Below are positions 36,481-51,465 of a stretch of DNA of 64,000 nt, one piece after another. Origin of the DNA: Apostichopus japonicus. Lineage: Eukaryota > Echinodermata > Holothuroidea > Aspidochirotida > Stichopodidae. The notes below the pieces were generated by a model that had not been told where the DNA came from, did not search any database, and saw only the letters and a program-made list of their open reading frames with translations. The DNA is taken from contig NC_092575.1 in NCBI RefSeq assembly GCF_037975245.1, forward strand, positions 9,332,001 through 9,396,000, written 5' to 3'. Within the stretch, counting starts at the first letter, position 1. Every line of letters begins with the position of its first letter. The position numbers were made by a program, and so were the translations under genes.

Positions 36481-37220
36481 ATAAAGGATGAAATGACCTT
36501 TGACCTCCCCACAAAACAATATGGTTCTTCTACTCAATGTGGTACTCATATACAGGCGCGTAGCCAGGAATTTGCCAAGGGAGGGGCGAAACTGTAGATT
36601 CGGCATTGCAAACTATCTAAGCGGAGCGCCACCATGATTGGCGCGAAGCGTACAAGAAAATTTTGGCTGTAAATGCCTCCCAGATCGCTGGAAATGGCAC
36701 TTCCCAGGCCTTGTAAGTTGCATTTTAGCATTTTCTCTTTTGAAAATACTAGCGATATCATAAAAACATTAAAAAAAAAATTAAAAAATATGCTCAAGGG
36801 GGGGGGGGCTGCCCCCTTCGCCCCCACTTGGCTACGCGCCTGCTCATATACACAAAATATTAGATTGATCCAAGCTTCCCTTCTTGAGATATCGTGTTTA
36901 ACAAGCGAGGCGTCACACACACGCACACTCTCCCCCAGCATGACTGTATAGGTTACGGTTATCATCGGAACCAAAAGCTGGAGCCTATTGTTTTGTAGAG
37001 GTCAAAGTACATTTGGGGTCACTAGGGGGTCAAAATGTGAAAACCTTGTAAACGCAATATCTCAAGAAGAGAAGCTTGGACCAAACACATATTTAGTATG
37101 TAGTTGTGACACGTTCAGTACAAGAAGCATATTGTTTATTATGGATGTCAAAGGTCATTTCAAGTCACCAGACGCCAAATTGTGGAAACCTTGTCTCATA
37201 ATGTACCGTATTTACCGTAA
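36480..37220. repeat. GACCTTTGAC-type repeats, split by a MITE
   Basis: A plus-strand copy runs 36490-36552 and 36843-36973, ending in the GGTTAC..CGGAACC hairpin (36952-36972) and AAAA. It abuts an inverted copy (36974-37220) reading GTTTTGTAGAGGTCAAAGTA and AAAGGTCATTTCAAGTCACC. Confidence 0.7.
36553..36842. mobile_element. hAT-type MITE (CAGGCGCGTAGCCAGG ends)
   Basis: A 290-bp element starting CAGGCGCGTAGCCAGG and ending CTTGGCTACGCGCCTG. It is flanked by the perfect 8-bp direct repeat CTCATATA (36545-36552, 36843-36850). The insertion splits a copy of the GACCTTTGAC repeat (36480-36973). Confidence 0.94.
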
Positions 37221-37639
37221 AAAGCTTATGAGCATCGGTTGAATCCGATTTTAGAAATGAGCAAATTGCATATAGCTATACTGTGTCGCTCACTGCAAAC
37301 GTCGTTGCATTACAAGGTGTGCTAATTTGTACACACTGTAGGATGTTGCTATTTGAATAAACGATACAGATGTGAATCTAGGGACTAGGCCATCGGTATA
37401 TAGTTGCTTACATTGTTCGCAATTGTCGAGATTCAGTGACAAATATAAACTCCAGGTTTGGATGTAGTTACGTTGGGGAAATTACCAGACGCCGTTTACG
37501 AAAATTAACTGTCGCCTATTATCGATTACTAATCTCAATGCAAATTAACTCTTAAAATGTTAACAAACTTCATGCAGCATTTATAAACATAAAGTGAATT
37601 CATCTTTCAAATCTAGAATAACAATTTATTACAGGGAAT

Positions 37640-38040
37640 GGTTTAAGTTTACGAATTACGTAATGTGTTTTAAAGGTATTCAAAAGTAAGTTGTGTTCAT
37701 ATATTAATTTCTCAACCAATTAACTAAGTTTTTTAAACATTGATATCACGATGGCTTGGTTATGCACAGGCAAGCCCTACACAGTAATGTATATTGCTAG
37801 CGACCCAGGGTAGACTACTAGCAATAAACATGGGACATTCCCATCTGAAGTTTAGATATAAGAGCATTAAATTACTAGAGCTTAATAAACAACCTTTAAC
37901 AAGTCGTAGGCTAACCGCTTTATTCCGAGTTTCGGGATATTAAAATTCATAAGTTAATGACTCAAGACCCTTTTAGAGTTGATCTTCAGAAAACTTATCC
38001 ACAATATACGATTATCTGTCATTTTGGTAAAACATATTAT
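37640..38040. repeat. Dispersed repeat, copy 2
   Basis: Matches 3050-3470 in the same orientation over about 400 bp. It lacks the 24-bp palindrome present in copy 1. Confidence 0.6.
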
Positions 38041-41000
38041 GTCTAGTGTGTCACATTCTTATCAGATTAACCATGTAGCATCATTGAAACCACACTGCAG
38101 TTTTGCTGTCTGGTTGAAGTAACTACTGAAAACTACTCACAAAACTACTACAATTAGCTACCTACTTGTATTAACATGACATAGATAACCATCAAGGTGG
38201 AAAGTTTGTTAGCCATACATTAAACTGTGCTAGGATGTCAACATTATGTATTTAGGAATTCTATGACATGTCTTCATCTTTCAGCTTGACACACGATAAA
38301 GTAGAGCCTTGTTTACATGAAACCAACAGCATTTAATACAACCTGTCAGATTTCAGGGTTTTGAAAATCACTCAATCTGTTGTTATACATGACCAGTTTT
38401 CAATGGTAACTAATAAGTAGTATTAAAATAGGTATGAAAATTTTGGGATGAAATTTCACAACTTGAGAGTGATTTTAAGGATTAGCTGTATTACATTTAT
38501 CCATGATTGTTTAAGTGCTCTGGAAACTCTTTGTCTTTGTTTGATGGATTTTTGTGCAAGTTGGATGCAATGCCCTCTGCAAGGTCACAACTGCAACCAC
38601 AAGCTTTCCTCTGGCTACTAGAAATGTTAATCCTCTGTTTTGTTACTAGGCCCTAATTAGTTCAATCATCTGTTGGCAACATTTTCAGACATGAGAAGAA
38701 ATGCATTAATTCCATCAATGGCAGTGAGCAAAATTTTGCCAAAAGTGTGCAAATACTTCACACAAAATACCCGACATCACACACATATTTTCATGCATAT
38801 TGTGTTGAACTCTTTTTCTTTCATTTTACTTCTGTCAAGAGACATGTTCAAGTGCAGAAGAAGAAGAAGCTAGAGAAAGTTTCATGAGTGCAGTAGTAGC
38901 AGAAAGACAACAGTAATCACACGGTGACTCATTTGGCTTGACATTCCAAGTGTGAAAATTATAATTCTGCTAGTTTCATCAATTTTTATTTCTTTCACCA
39001 GACATGATTGCTAACAAGGAAGGCATACTGTACATACCTGAAAGGCAATGGGTTGGGAGGAGGCATAATTCTTGGTCTTGCATTGTGATATGTGAAATAT
39101 TGTCCATGGATATAAAACTTTAGTATTTTACCTATTCAGACATTCTTAGATGTTTACTCATTTAGGTACTGTACAGCTCCATAGGATCAAGCAAATGATC
39201 ACAATAACTTTAAAAAGGAACCCAATGTTATTATTTATTGCAAGTCAATTGAGAAAGCACTGCAGAATAACAATTGAAATGGTTGTTCATTGATGATAAA
39301 AAGGAGGGGGAGGGGCAGAAAAGTTTTGTAGGTATATTTGCTCATGTTGCCATCATAATTATCATATTTCTACCTCCTAATCATACAGTTAATCAAGAAG
39401 AAGTTTGATACTAGTGACCGTGACTAATAATTAGTAAACAATGTTAAAATAAACAAATCTTAACATAAAAACCCTATAGAAATATGCCTCTCACAAATCA
39501 CAGGTGCCAAGTGTTCTGTACATTTATTGACAGTCTGTTTAGTCAAAGAAGGTTTTTTTCACAGTGAAAGGGTATTTGTTGTGGCATGGAATAGTTATCA
39601 ATCAGCAGGGTTCATGTTATGCTATCTTCTGAACATTGCAGTAAATAAACTCAACCATTGTATGTCAAACATTCTTTGGTTTCAGTCAGTCTTGACAGTC
39701 AATTAACATTTTCCTTGCTGTCAAGTCTGTATGCAAATACCTCTTTGTTTAATTAACAAGAAATTGTTGCATTGTGCCTGGATCAAAACACAACAGCAAA
39801 CCTCAATTAATGTGCATTCATGAATGGCATTTTGTACTTTTTGACAGTACTTTGCCATGCCAAATGTATCTTGGAAATACCATAGCTGGTTGTGTTTCAG
39901 TTTGACAAACTCCTTGCATGTAAATGTTCATTTTCATAAGTAAATAATTATGGATGCCTGCTTATTTCTACTGCGATCTAGTTGCTGCGAAAAGCAGCTA
40001 TTTGTTTTGTTATTCTAGTGGTATCACAACTTATTTAGTAAATGCAATATTGAGTCTGGTGACGTAGCAAGGAGGACTGTCCTTGGTGCTTTAAAAAAAC
40101 TCAGTTAATGGTATTTGATTGTTTAAATTTCATTACATATTATTCACAGATGGATGGAAATTCCCTTTTGTGACATGTTCATTATTAGTGAAGAGACTGA
40201 AAACTTGTCATGGTGCTCTGTGACTGTGAGCATAAAATATGTAAAATTTAGTCAATGACCCCCAATTGCCTGTGATGCTTTCACATTATTTGATATTGTG
40301 ACAACTGTGTCACAAAGCTATTGCATTCTTCAGACAAGGTAATCAACAACCCATGATGCTGTCACATTGAATATTCAGACAAGGTGACAAACAATTCAGT
40401 CTGCTACAATCGAAACTTCCGATTTGTTGGATTAAGGGGACAGATACCATGGAAGGAAACAACAAGTCGAAGACTAGGTGTGATGAAGGAAAGGCAGTAC
40501 TGTAGGCTACTGTTTTTGTGAATGAAATTACCACAGCTACTGGGAAGGGGGAGGGGGGTGCCCATTGCAACCACCCTTACACAGTAACTTGATCAGCATG
40601 TCTACCACGCATACCGAGCAGAAAATTATGGGTCCATGTTTAATCTTATCAACAACAAAAAATAGCTGTCTCTTTAGGGAGGGTGATTTATGTTTAACAT
40701 TTCCACTTGCCCCACCCCCCTCCCAACTGTTTTTGTAGGGAAGTCCTGGAAAGTTACACCTTCAAGGGCCTTTTTCACGCCAAACATCGGCTTAATCATT
40801 AACAATTGGAAAAAGGCATTGATCAGGCATTTCTCTTTTATGCATCAAAATCATGACGTATACTACTGGGAAAGGGGGGGGGGGGGCGCATGGTCAATAA
40901 CCTCTCAGAATTTTGTCTGGTAGGATGAAACATCTCAATACGGTACGGCTTAGCAAAATGCTGCAGGTTATGCATGTTATATTAATACTAGCAAAGATGC

Positions 41001-41861
41001 ATACACATGGCTCTGAATGTTAGTAGACCATAAAGAAACTAAATGTAAGAAGAGTTCATTTATAAAGGAACTCTAAATGTAAGCAAACAAGGGCGCCCTC
41101 TTCTGATCACATTTGCATGCCATTTTAACGACTTGAGACATTCGAAATCGAGCAAAGACTATAAACAAAATGATTCCCATCTGTGGTCTACTATCAACGA
41201 AAGCTTACATTGGTTCTTCTAGCTATATAGACTCGGTATGGTGTAATAAATATCCACCTATCCATTCTCCTTCTCAATATCTCTACAATTAAACGTCATG
41301 AGTATTGCATCAATGTACTCGGCGAGTCCAATTCTATCACAAACACTACTTGATCGAATTTTTCGCTAGTTTGATTTTTATTACGTTATTTTGTGGAGCA
41401 GTATTTGGCGCCAAGGTGAAATCTACCCGACTGGCTTGAAATTCTTTATTTAGATAATACAGACAAAGCTCATTTTTCAGTGTCATTTCAATTGCCTCCG
41501 ACCTCTAGTTACTTCCTTTTTTTATGTCATCTTTTCAACATGCCGCTATTTATTCAAAGAGAAAAGAAAAGATATGAAACTTACAAAAGTAAAATAAAGT
41601 GTCAAGCTGCGTATACGCCGCAATGTATTATGCCATTGCATGTTGCATTTCCTACTTATTAACGTAACATGTTGGACGACGTCGCACCAACTTGGAGTTC
41701 AAAGACGGGAAAAACGGGATTTATTTTACAAAACGTACCTTTGCAAGCTCACAGGGTAATTATAAGTTTCAAGTTCAAAGTTCTTCCCTTGCAGTGCTGT
41801 GGGATTTGCATAAGAAGGTATTCTTATAAAGCGCCCTCACTAAAACAGAGTTACTTTCACT
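38041..41861. other. Intergenic, no recognised gene
   Basis: AT-rich DNA with G runs (39303-39312, 40545-40556, 40876-40888). Small ORFs here show no family motif or paired splice sites, and I see no clear inverted or direct repeat. Confidence 0.45.
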
Positions 41862-42673
<812 letters not shown>

Positions 42674-42826
42674 CCGGTAATTCCACTGTATAGGCGTTTG
42701 TCACCTGTATCGAACAGTACTGTTTTTGGTGACATATTTTGCCTTACTCTAGAGACATGATGCTAACCAACTCAAATATATATATATAAATATAGATAGA
42801 TATATAGATATATATGTACAGTATAT

Positions 42827-44189
42827 CACATGGAAGCATTTGTCTACCTTGACATGCATGCGGAGATTCAGCTTCATAGACCTTTTCATTTAGACACCAA
42901 AAATTAATCCAGCTAACCCTAATGGTAAACCTATGGTTAGGGTTAAATTCCCGCAACACCATCATTATTTGGAAAATTCTTCTCGACGTAGAAAAACCTT
43001 CCGCTTAATGCCGCACTTAAAATTTGTAAATCCAACCAAAATTTTGACTTTCTTAAAGACTATCATTTTTTGGACATGCCATTCTCCTGCGATCTGGTGA
43101 CGTTATCACAGCCGGTTGGAAGGTGTGGAAGTTTTCCATTGATTAGTTCTGCAAGTTTCATCGAAATCGATTGTTCTTTCGATTTTTAGCCTCAGTTTGA
43201 AAATATGGCCACTTTAGAACTTTACCCCTCTTTAACTTCTAAACCGGAACTGGTATGAGCTTCCATCTCGAATTTGTTCGGGAACTAGTGACCCACTAAG
43301 CCATAAATATGAAAGATAACATCGGGCACCATCCTCCCCCTTCAAAGACCCCCCCTTCCCACCCCCCGCCCAAAAGGATATATAACCGAATACCCTTGAT
43401 AAACAGGCGCATTGGATTATATAGGCTAAGAAACATGTGCATTATTGTAAATAGCTACTTGGGTGAAGGGTTTATATAGAAGATACCGGCATCCTTAAAT
43501 GGGACTAATTTGTCACAAGTTTGGTTCTCAATATTGCCGTACTATATATCATGCACCTAAAGGTTACGGTTTTGCCTCATTTATATATTTTTTACTAATT
43601 CAGTTCATTTTTAACTTCTCCCGACGTTTTAGGCTATTTTCTCTCACTCTGGCACATATCTGTGGTACTGGTCAGTTAAAATAGTGACATGTAGGATATC
43701 AAGAACACAATCGAGCAGTACAGACTTATTTATTTTGTGCACGTGAGATATGGTTGACCCTGATAAGATCCATTGATCAAAGTGTGCGTCATATTCCGGG
43801 TATCATACAGGAGGACAAGGGGATATACAGTGGTAGATCTACACTTCGTCGTCATCCCCACAGGCAAAAAAAAAAAAAAAGAGGGGGTGGACTCGTATAT
43901 TATTTTTCATGCCGTTATGTAATAAAAACAGCTATTTTAAAAATCGGTATGCTTAATTCGTGTATGAGCAAAATTGCACAATTGGGTATAATGTCAATGA
44001 CTGGGTTTTGTCAACTTGATTTGATTTGAAGCGCAAAACCAGGTTAATTAAGTACATAGTTTGTCAAATGTAACTTACAGAACGAATTACCCCGCTCTTA
44101 ACCGCGTAACAATGATAATGCACCTCAGTAGCGTGGTCTCGAAGTGAAAGATGTTAATAAAAATAGTTTACCTTGGCCTGTTCAGAGTT
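42827..44189. other. No recognised feature
   Basis: Unique-looking AT-rich sequence with C-runs at 43335-43370 and an A-run at 43867-43880. No gene or element ends were recognised. Confidence 0.45.
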
Positions 44190-44400
44190 TTGGATATGTC
44201 ATGTTTGTAGGGTATTCACAGTTTGGACTGTATTGACCCCAATGGAGTTTTGACCTCACCAAAAACAATAGGGTTCTGTTATTGATGTTGGTCATCGACC
44301 TACCAAGTACAAGTTCCCTGAAGGTTATATATTCCTAATAACCAACATCCCATACATACACACCGACCGTCACCTCAGCATAAACTTATTTTCGCAGCGG
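44190..44400 (+). repeat. GACCTTTGAC-type dispersed repeat
   Basis: Contains GACCCCAATGGAGTTTTGACC, without its last base, and CACCAAAAACAATAGGGTTC, followed by a CATACACACACCGACC segment. The terminal hairpin is lost. Confidence 0.6.
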
Positions 44401-45009
44401 GAGGGGGCACTAATTATGACCCTTCAAGTTAACTGACAATTATCCACGCCCGATATTATCGAGTAGAACTGAGGAAAAGCTTTGCACGTAGTGCAGACGC
44501 CTGCAACCGTTGGGCTTGCTTAATTAGTTCCTTTGGGTATCGCTTATTTCTGTTTAAGCTACGTTCTTAGCCCAACAGATCTGCCAACAGTGAATTTATC
44601 AATGTTCATCGCCGAACCGCTAAAATCTGGCTGACAAAGTTGGGCGGCTGCGTTTGTACCGGGCATGTTCATGCGGGTTGTAGTAGGACCACACCGTTCA
44701 TATCAAAACCTCGTGCGTATAACAAATACACTGGTCAGAGAGAGCTAGATGAACTAAGCATCGTGGAATGCAGCTCGTATACACCGATTTCGTTGCTAAA
44801 CTGTTTTGTACGGATGCCTAATGCGGACAATGAAATGATATAGGCTTGTGCAGCATGATCGTAGTGTAGAAACATGTATGTGATCAAAGTATGGTCCATC
44901 TTAGGTACCGTACAATGGGTTTTCAGAAAACTACCTCTCTTCATGACCTCAAAGGAAATTTGACCGTATGAAATTCCACATGTCAGCGACTTTGTTCTCA
45001 CAAAGGGCA

Positions 45010-45400
45010 ATCTACATGCTATGATTGTACATTAACAAAATTTCACTTTTAGAGTTATTTTTAACAAGATTTTCAGACTTTGACCTCTGCTGACCTCAAA
45101 ATGACCTTTGACATTCGTCCAGTATAATAGGAATCTACACCATATGGGCCATCTACATAACATGTTTATAAGCAGTTTACAAGGTTTTCACAGAGTGACC
45201 TCTGGTGACATCACATAACCTTTGACTTCCACCAAAAACAATAGAAATCTACGAAATATGGGTTACCCACATGTAAAGTATGAGTTCAATTATCGATATA
45301 TTGTGTTTACCATAAATTGGCATATACACACCTACCCACACCCACGCAACATCACGATCGCACAGATTCCTTCAACCTTAGGCAAGGAATCAAAAAGAGG
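45010..45400 (+). repeat. GACCTTTGAC-type dispersed repeat with terminal hairpin
   Basis: Two units with TTTCAGACTTTGACCTCTGC, CAAAATGACCTTTGACATTC and CACCAAAAACAATAGAAATC. It ends in a perfect 8-bp hairpin GATTCCTT..AAGGAATC (45365-45391) followed by AAAAA. Confidence 0.75.
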
Positions 45401-47599
45401 CCTGTTTCTGGATAAAACCCCAAAGAACTATAGCAACTAATATACAATGACTCAGACTTCTTCGTATTTTATTTCAAGCCAAAAATGTAGAATAAATGTA
45501 AAAATAAACGAGGTACACAAAGTATGAATATATAGGGTAAGAGAAAAAATGTAATAAGGAGCTTGAATAAACTTGATTGAAATGTACTGTAAAATGCATT
45601 ACGATCCCAGTTACCTATACCACTACACCCCTCAGAAGACTTAATGTTAATGACGGCAACGATTAAGACAATGGCAACAAGACGATAACGACGACCATAA
45701 TGACAATGATAATGATAAAAATAATCACAATGATGACGGCGACAAAACAACAATAATAATAACAATTACAATAAAACTCAGCTACATTCAATTACCCATT
45801 GGTGTACCTGATGCTCTCTACCCCCACCTCACCCCTCCGCTTTTCTTGATGGATGTGTGCAAGTTATCATGGTTCACTATTTAACTCAACAAATGCTGCA
45901 ACATGCCTCGACCACCTAAACAGTGAATGCTCCAAACCACTGAGTTTCAGATGTTGTCGGCAACCTTTTCCATCGTTGAGGCATTTCAAGTAGTACACTT
46001 TGCAAGTTGAATTGGTGCCTTCATGAACAAATTGTAGTAAAATAAACAAATAGTTAGAAAGCAAATACAATATATTCGTAGTATTTCAGGAAGTTACAAA
46101 AAAAGAAAATCAACAACTGTTCATAACTTTCTGCATTCAATTTCATATGCTAATTAAGACACATGGATAACAACATTTTCTTTTCACTTTGGCTCACACA
46201 TGTACTAGAGCCTATATTCAAAAGTCCGTAATAACACACACTGACAAAGTCTTAGTAAAGTGACATAACAACTTGTACTTACAAAGAGATATTTACACCG
46301 TTCCGTTTGTCTAAAAAACAAGGGGAAAAATAAACTGTTAGTATGATTGACTCTTAAAGAATTGTCGAAAAACACGAAAATGCTAAAAATCCATCAACGC
46401 AGGTCGCAAATGGTCCAAATTAGCCAACTCGCAATTACTGTGCTGGCCTGTAGGCATCCAGCACCCAAATATATAAATAACTTCTTTTTATGGAAGGCCA
46501 AATAGGAAGCTCTGCCACTACATTGCTCATTCTTGAATTGTGACTGAAAAATAAAAGAAACGGTTCACAGATTGGAAGCACACACAACTAGGTACTGTTA
46601 ATTGTTAACAGCCTTGGATCATCTGATTGATTAGCCTTCGAGCATAACAAAACTAGTGGTATCTATCTTATAAAGAATTCACATTGCATACCAGATACAC
46701 AACGTAGTAGCATTGGGCAATAGGATGAATGATTGATCGTACATACTAAAAAGATTGAAATTCAATTTCCCATTATTCTTGATGCTTGCCTGTCAAAGGC
46801 TGTCATGCAGTGACGATGCTCTTGCAATTCTAAGTTCCCTTACTGAAAAACAACTGACCTGACATTTATTGGGACTTCGGATTATTGAATGGTTGTTACC
46901 AAATCTCCCAGCAGTTACTGTAGGTAACCAGCAGTTACTGTAGGTAAAAGGCTAAAGGTTGAAAATTTCATTGGCGTTCTTTCCTGTGGGTAGGCCTATG
47001 TGAAATAACATCTATGGGAGCGAGATGGGTAATATTAAACTTATCCTGGATGTCCTCGTGGTTAATCCATAATCATATGGCTTTAAGGTGCTACTAATCA
47101 AAACTAGAATACTAAACTAAACAAGTTCTAAAAACATTTTAGTTTCTATTTTTCCTTTTTTTTGTGATTTGCTTACCCTTTGAAGAACATTTTGTCCAAG
47201 AAGAGATAAGTGTGTTTATGCTTCTGGCAACATCCCTCAGTTCTAATTAGATAGTCCTCACCCCCCCCCCTCACCCCATTCTAAATTCTACAAAGAGCTG
47301 ACTGACAGAAATGGACAAAAATTAGACATGATATACGTGATTAAGTGTCTAATACATATCCACTATTGAAATGGAAAAATGGGTAACACAGAATAGCAAG
47401 TAATAGGCTGGAAAAATTATGAAGAATATTTATATACAAGATGCACATTGTTCATGATAACTTTATCTGGGGTCGTGAGTTTGCAAAGTTTGAGCACAAA
47501 GGAAAAAGCAAGGGAAAATCAGGCTGTGTCTATTTCCAGTCATCACATGGCACTTGTGAACACATTGGCTTTACAAGAGGTGCTCGATATCATCTGTTG
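45401..47599. other. No recognised gene; small direct repeat
   Basis: AT-rich. A 19-bp unit, CAGCAGTTACTGTAGGTAA, occurs twice in a row near 46910-46947. A minus-strand ORF at 45867-46070 includes LKCLNDGKGCRQHLKLSGLE but has no recognised family. Confidence 0.45.
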
Positions 47600-47850
47600 T
47601 AAGCTCAGCAGTGCCAACACGCTGTAATATGTTTATAGTTCACCAATATGTACAACTTTGTAGTTTCAGAAGAGAAACGTATGCCTGTGTGTGTAATCAA
47701 CATTCTTTTCTGTTTAAACTTGTGGGCCGACAGAGGATTCCAGTGGGTCCAACTTCAGGCTTACACTTGCTACGAACATTTCCATACACATGCCTTATGG
47801 TGGATAACCAGTTTGCTGAAAGCTGTTCTTCTCTTTAAATTTTAGTTATC
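47600..47850 (+). mobile_element. Possible Penelope-like 3' fragment
   Basis: ACACATGCCTTATGGTGGAT followed by AACCAGTTTGCTGAAAGC resembles the tail of the 32.8-33.4 kb fragment (ACACATGCAGGCTCTCTGGT, GGATAAGCAGTTTGCTAACA). No ribozyme-like boxes are visible. Confidence 0.3.
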
Positions 47851-47879
47851 TGTTACAGTAGTTCCAAAGTATGGGATGG

Positions 47880-48728
47880 CACCATCCGAACATGTTTCCT
47901 TTTCTGCTTTTCTGTTGTTGCATAATCTGATGTTAGTTGCCGAGCTAACAACTCATGTGGAGTCTTTCATTGGAACACCTGTGAATGGTATCTAATGAGG
48001 TCATAATTGCTTTAAGATTACCCCTAACATTTGCAATTGCTGTGAAAAGTAGAGTGATGGACACTAAAAAGCGAGATTATCACCTGTCTTATGTAGACAA
48101 TGTGAGCAAATTCAACAGAGATTTGCCACTTAAAACTCCTGTAATGCCTTTTACAATTCTCATGATGGTGCCGAATACTTGACTTTCTTTTGGAAACAGT
48201 TTGGCTGTATGATATCTGTTGATGGAATTGAACCACCTGCTGAACGAATTCTGCATCACCAGAACAGATTATATAATCGCCTAACAATTTCCAAAAAGAA
48301 AGAAATCAATTTAGTTTATGTTACCAACACCTGGAATTTTAAAACTGAAGTACAATTTTGGAGTCAAATGTTAAAAACCAAATCGTCCGTCGATACAATT
48401 GCCATGACATATGGGAAATGAAACTTTGGAGAACCATCAGCAGGGGAGAGAATATATTAATATGATGAATCAGTCATGGATGTGGAGTAAATCTACACTT
48501 TTTGGAATGTACATTGCATCCCATTCAAGCCCACACATTTTGAGAAGACTGTCAGGAGAAGAAGAATCTTGTGCAACTGGTAAGAATCCTTTTTTGCAGA
48601 CAATGTTGTTGATGGCCAATCACAAATTTGCAACGAATAAAATAAGTTGTAGGGTTATAGGCTATGTAAGTTCATTGAGTTTACACGAGTGGAGACCATT
48701 ACATTTCAATATCTCAAACAGACCCTAA
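47880..48728 (+). pseudogene. Possible decayed coding stretch, unidentified
   Basis: Successive plus-strand frames (47985-48182, 48179-48421, 48411-48728) overlap or abut and look protein-like, for example GIEPPAERILHHQNRLYNRL. They are separated by stops or frame changes. I do not recognise the family. It could be a broken transposon ORF, next to the possible Penelope-like fragment. Confidence 0.25.
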
Positions 48729-48904
48729 CGTTAGTCTTCAACGTATCCTGGGAAAATATAACTACAAGCTGTAGGAATAAAATTAATATCCTCTTGTTTG
48801 AACAAACATGGGAGAAGAAACATTACACAGTCTAGGTCTACCTACCTCGAATATTCAATAGTTCCCGCACCATGAGTTTCTTTTTCCAAAATAATAAAGC
48901 CCTT

Positions 48905-49261
48905 ACTTAAAAGATCTGCTTTACTGGCTCCAATTATAGCACGCTATAGCCAGGAAAGTTTTGTGATTACGTAATCGACCTGCCACCCGGACGTAAATCG
49001 ACCTCAGGCTCCACAATTAGCCTGCATAGCTCATTGTTTAAACACTTTGTAGAAATATGGTCATGTCTACAGTGCATAGTTAATCATATACAGCGTCACA
49101 CAAAGACCCTCATACAACAAATAATATGTGGCAGGCGTTGCAGGTTTATTGGTAAAAGAGGTCATTTTACGACCATGGCAGGTCGATGACGTAATCTCAA
49201 TAAACTGTTCCATGATAGCGTGCTATAGTTGGAGTCTATACATGTAGCAGACCTTTAAAGT
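48905..49261. mobile_element. ~357-bp MITE-like element with ~75-bp inverted ends
   Basis: The left end ACTTAAAAGATCTGCT and the reverse complement of the right end ACTTTAAAGGTCTGCT pair. The arms continue through CTCCAA(T/C)TATAGCACGCTAT and GATTACGT(A/C)ATCGACCTGC. No unambiguous target duplication and no ORF were found. Confidence 0.7.
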
Positions 49262-50939
49262 GGTCTACGTAGGTGTCTAACGAGCTGTAAACGTTAGCAT
49301 TAAGTGTTAGGCCTAATTTAGTATTTAGTAGTACAGATCGAGAACTTACAAACTTGTTCTTGGAACAAATTTTTTAATTTTTTTTTATATATTTGTTTAA
49401 AAAAAATACTGTTAAAGATTTCCACCTTCCATTCCTTATACATATACCATAAGAAATGTTTCACAATTCTCTGTATTTATTTTATTTGTTTATTTTGAGA
49501 ATTTCTTACAATCTGGAAAATTAATTGAGCACTTCATTGCCTAACGTTAAGGCTCTACGTAAAATAGCAGTGTAGGTTGTCGCTTTTGAGTGAGCTGTTG
49601 GTCTTCAAATTGCCGGAAGTAGCTTCTATGTGATCAAGTTCTGTGGTTCGTATATTTAACCGCTCATTATGTTTGGAACGCCCGAAAACAAAATAAGTGA
49701 TAAAAAGTATAGGCAATTCATGGGGTACAGATCTCATCCCAATAATTGGTGACCACTATGATATCACATGCTCTGACTCACCAAGTTATGAAGTATATGA
49801 GCCTTGAAATTTTAGTGCAATCATATATCCTTGGGCATTGCTTGTTAATACTTTCTAAACAATAAGTTCAAAAAGTACATACAAACATTCATAACTTTCT
49901 GTATCGGACATAACACTCTCAGCACTTTGTCTTTTGGCATGTGCACAATAATCAGAAAACAGTTGTGTGTTTACTAATGAAATTTCCGACGATTAGCTAC
50001 AATCAACAGGTACCGGTACCACTAGAGTATCCTCTTGAAATTTTCGGTTATTTTAGTACGTACACAAATTTGGCTTAGATTTACCCGTCGAACACTCAAA
50101 AAAATGAAGTGTTAAAAAGTAATCGATAAGTGTCATATCAAACACTTCAGCCTAGCTCGTACAGGGACAACACCCTCCTTGCTAATTTTACACTTTCCGA
50201 GTGTTGAAAATCTAACACCTCGCCGTTGTTGAATTTATCAACACTTGCAGGTGTCATTGTCACACCCAGTCCCCTAAATTTAGCTCTTCAAAGGTGTTTA
50301 TTACTCAGTTGATGGGAGAGCTGTAGTAACACCACATGTCTGGCTATTCTTACACTTTTTGCGTGTTGAATATAGCCAACCCCTTACTGATGTTCAATTG
50401 ACACTTGCAGGTGAAATTGCAAACCCCAAATCCAATAAATATAACACTTACACTCAAAAAACGTGATACACAGGTTAAGTAAAATTATACTTAATTTTCA
50501 TGTGAAATAAGAACACTAAAACATTTAAGTAAAAATTACTTAACTGCTGGTTTGTACAGTTTTACATGTTTATTATGTAACGCAAATACAATACTGTTAT
50601 GTAAAATTTTGCCAGAGAAGTTTACATAGCACCCATTTAGTAAATATTTTATACAGGTTTTAGGTTAATTATTACCTAGTAATTAGGTCAACAATATGGA
50701 TGCATGTTTGAATCGCTCACAGCAGAGAGGTACATTTAAGAGAGAGCAAGAAGCAATGACAACACAAACAATTCAGAATGTGCGATTTTCAGCAATGAAA
50801 CACCCTACTACCTTGCTATTCCAGAGGTCCATATATTATATCCCATTAAATGTAAAATAAACAATTTAGGCTATAAAAGTACTGTCTTGTGTAATGAAGT
50901 CAACTTAAAAGTGCCAACATTTTCAATTTCTACAGTTCA

Positions 50940-51465
50940 GTTACCTGGTCTTTATTGTTTGCGCATGCCTTTTGGTATTCCAGATTAAACACAAAGAAAC
51001 AATTCTTCCCAAAGTCAATTTCAAATATGCAACAACTTTAGAGAAATTCTGATCCATGGGATGAGAAAACATGGAGTGCTGTGTATGATGACTGCTACAC
51101 TACAGTGATTATGTATTTGTTGTTGGCAAATGCCTTTTGGTATTCCAGATTAAACACAAGAAACAACTCTTCCCAAAGTCAATTTCAAATAGGCAACAAC
51201 TTTAGATATATGCTGATCCGTGGGATGAGAAAACGTAGAGTGCTGTCTCTGATGACTGCTACACTGCAGTTACTTTGTCTTTGTTGTTGGCTCGTGCCTT
51301 TGGTATTCCAAATTAAACACAAAGAAACAAGTCTTCCCAAAGACAATTCCAAATAAGCAACAACTTTACATACATTCCGATTCATGGGATGAGGAAACGT
51401 GGATGGCTGTCTATGACAACTGCTAAAACTGCAGTTACTTTGTCTTTTTTGTCGGCACGGTAAGC
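50940..51465. repeat. Three-unit tandem repeat, ~165-bp period
   Basis: Units share TGCCTTT(T)GGTATTCCA(G/A)AT at 50966, 51132 and 51295 (spacing 166 and 163 bp). They run through ACTCTTCCCAAAGTCAATTT-like and GATGACTGCTACACTGCAGT-like segments. The last, partial unit overlaps the 3' end of the SAMD3-like coding exon, so the array seems to have grown from that exon's end. Confidence 0.85.
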
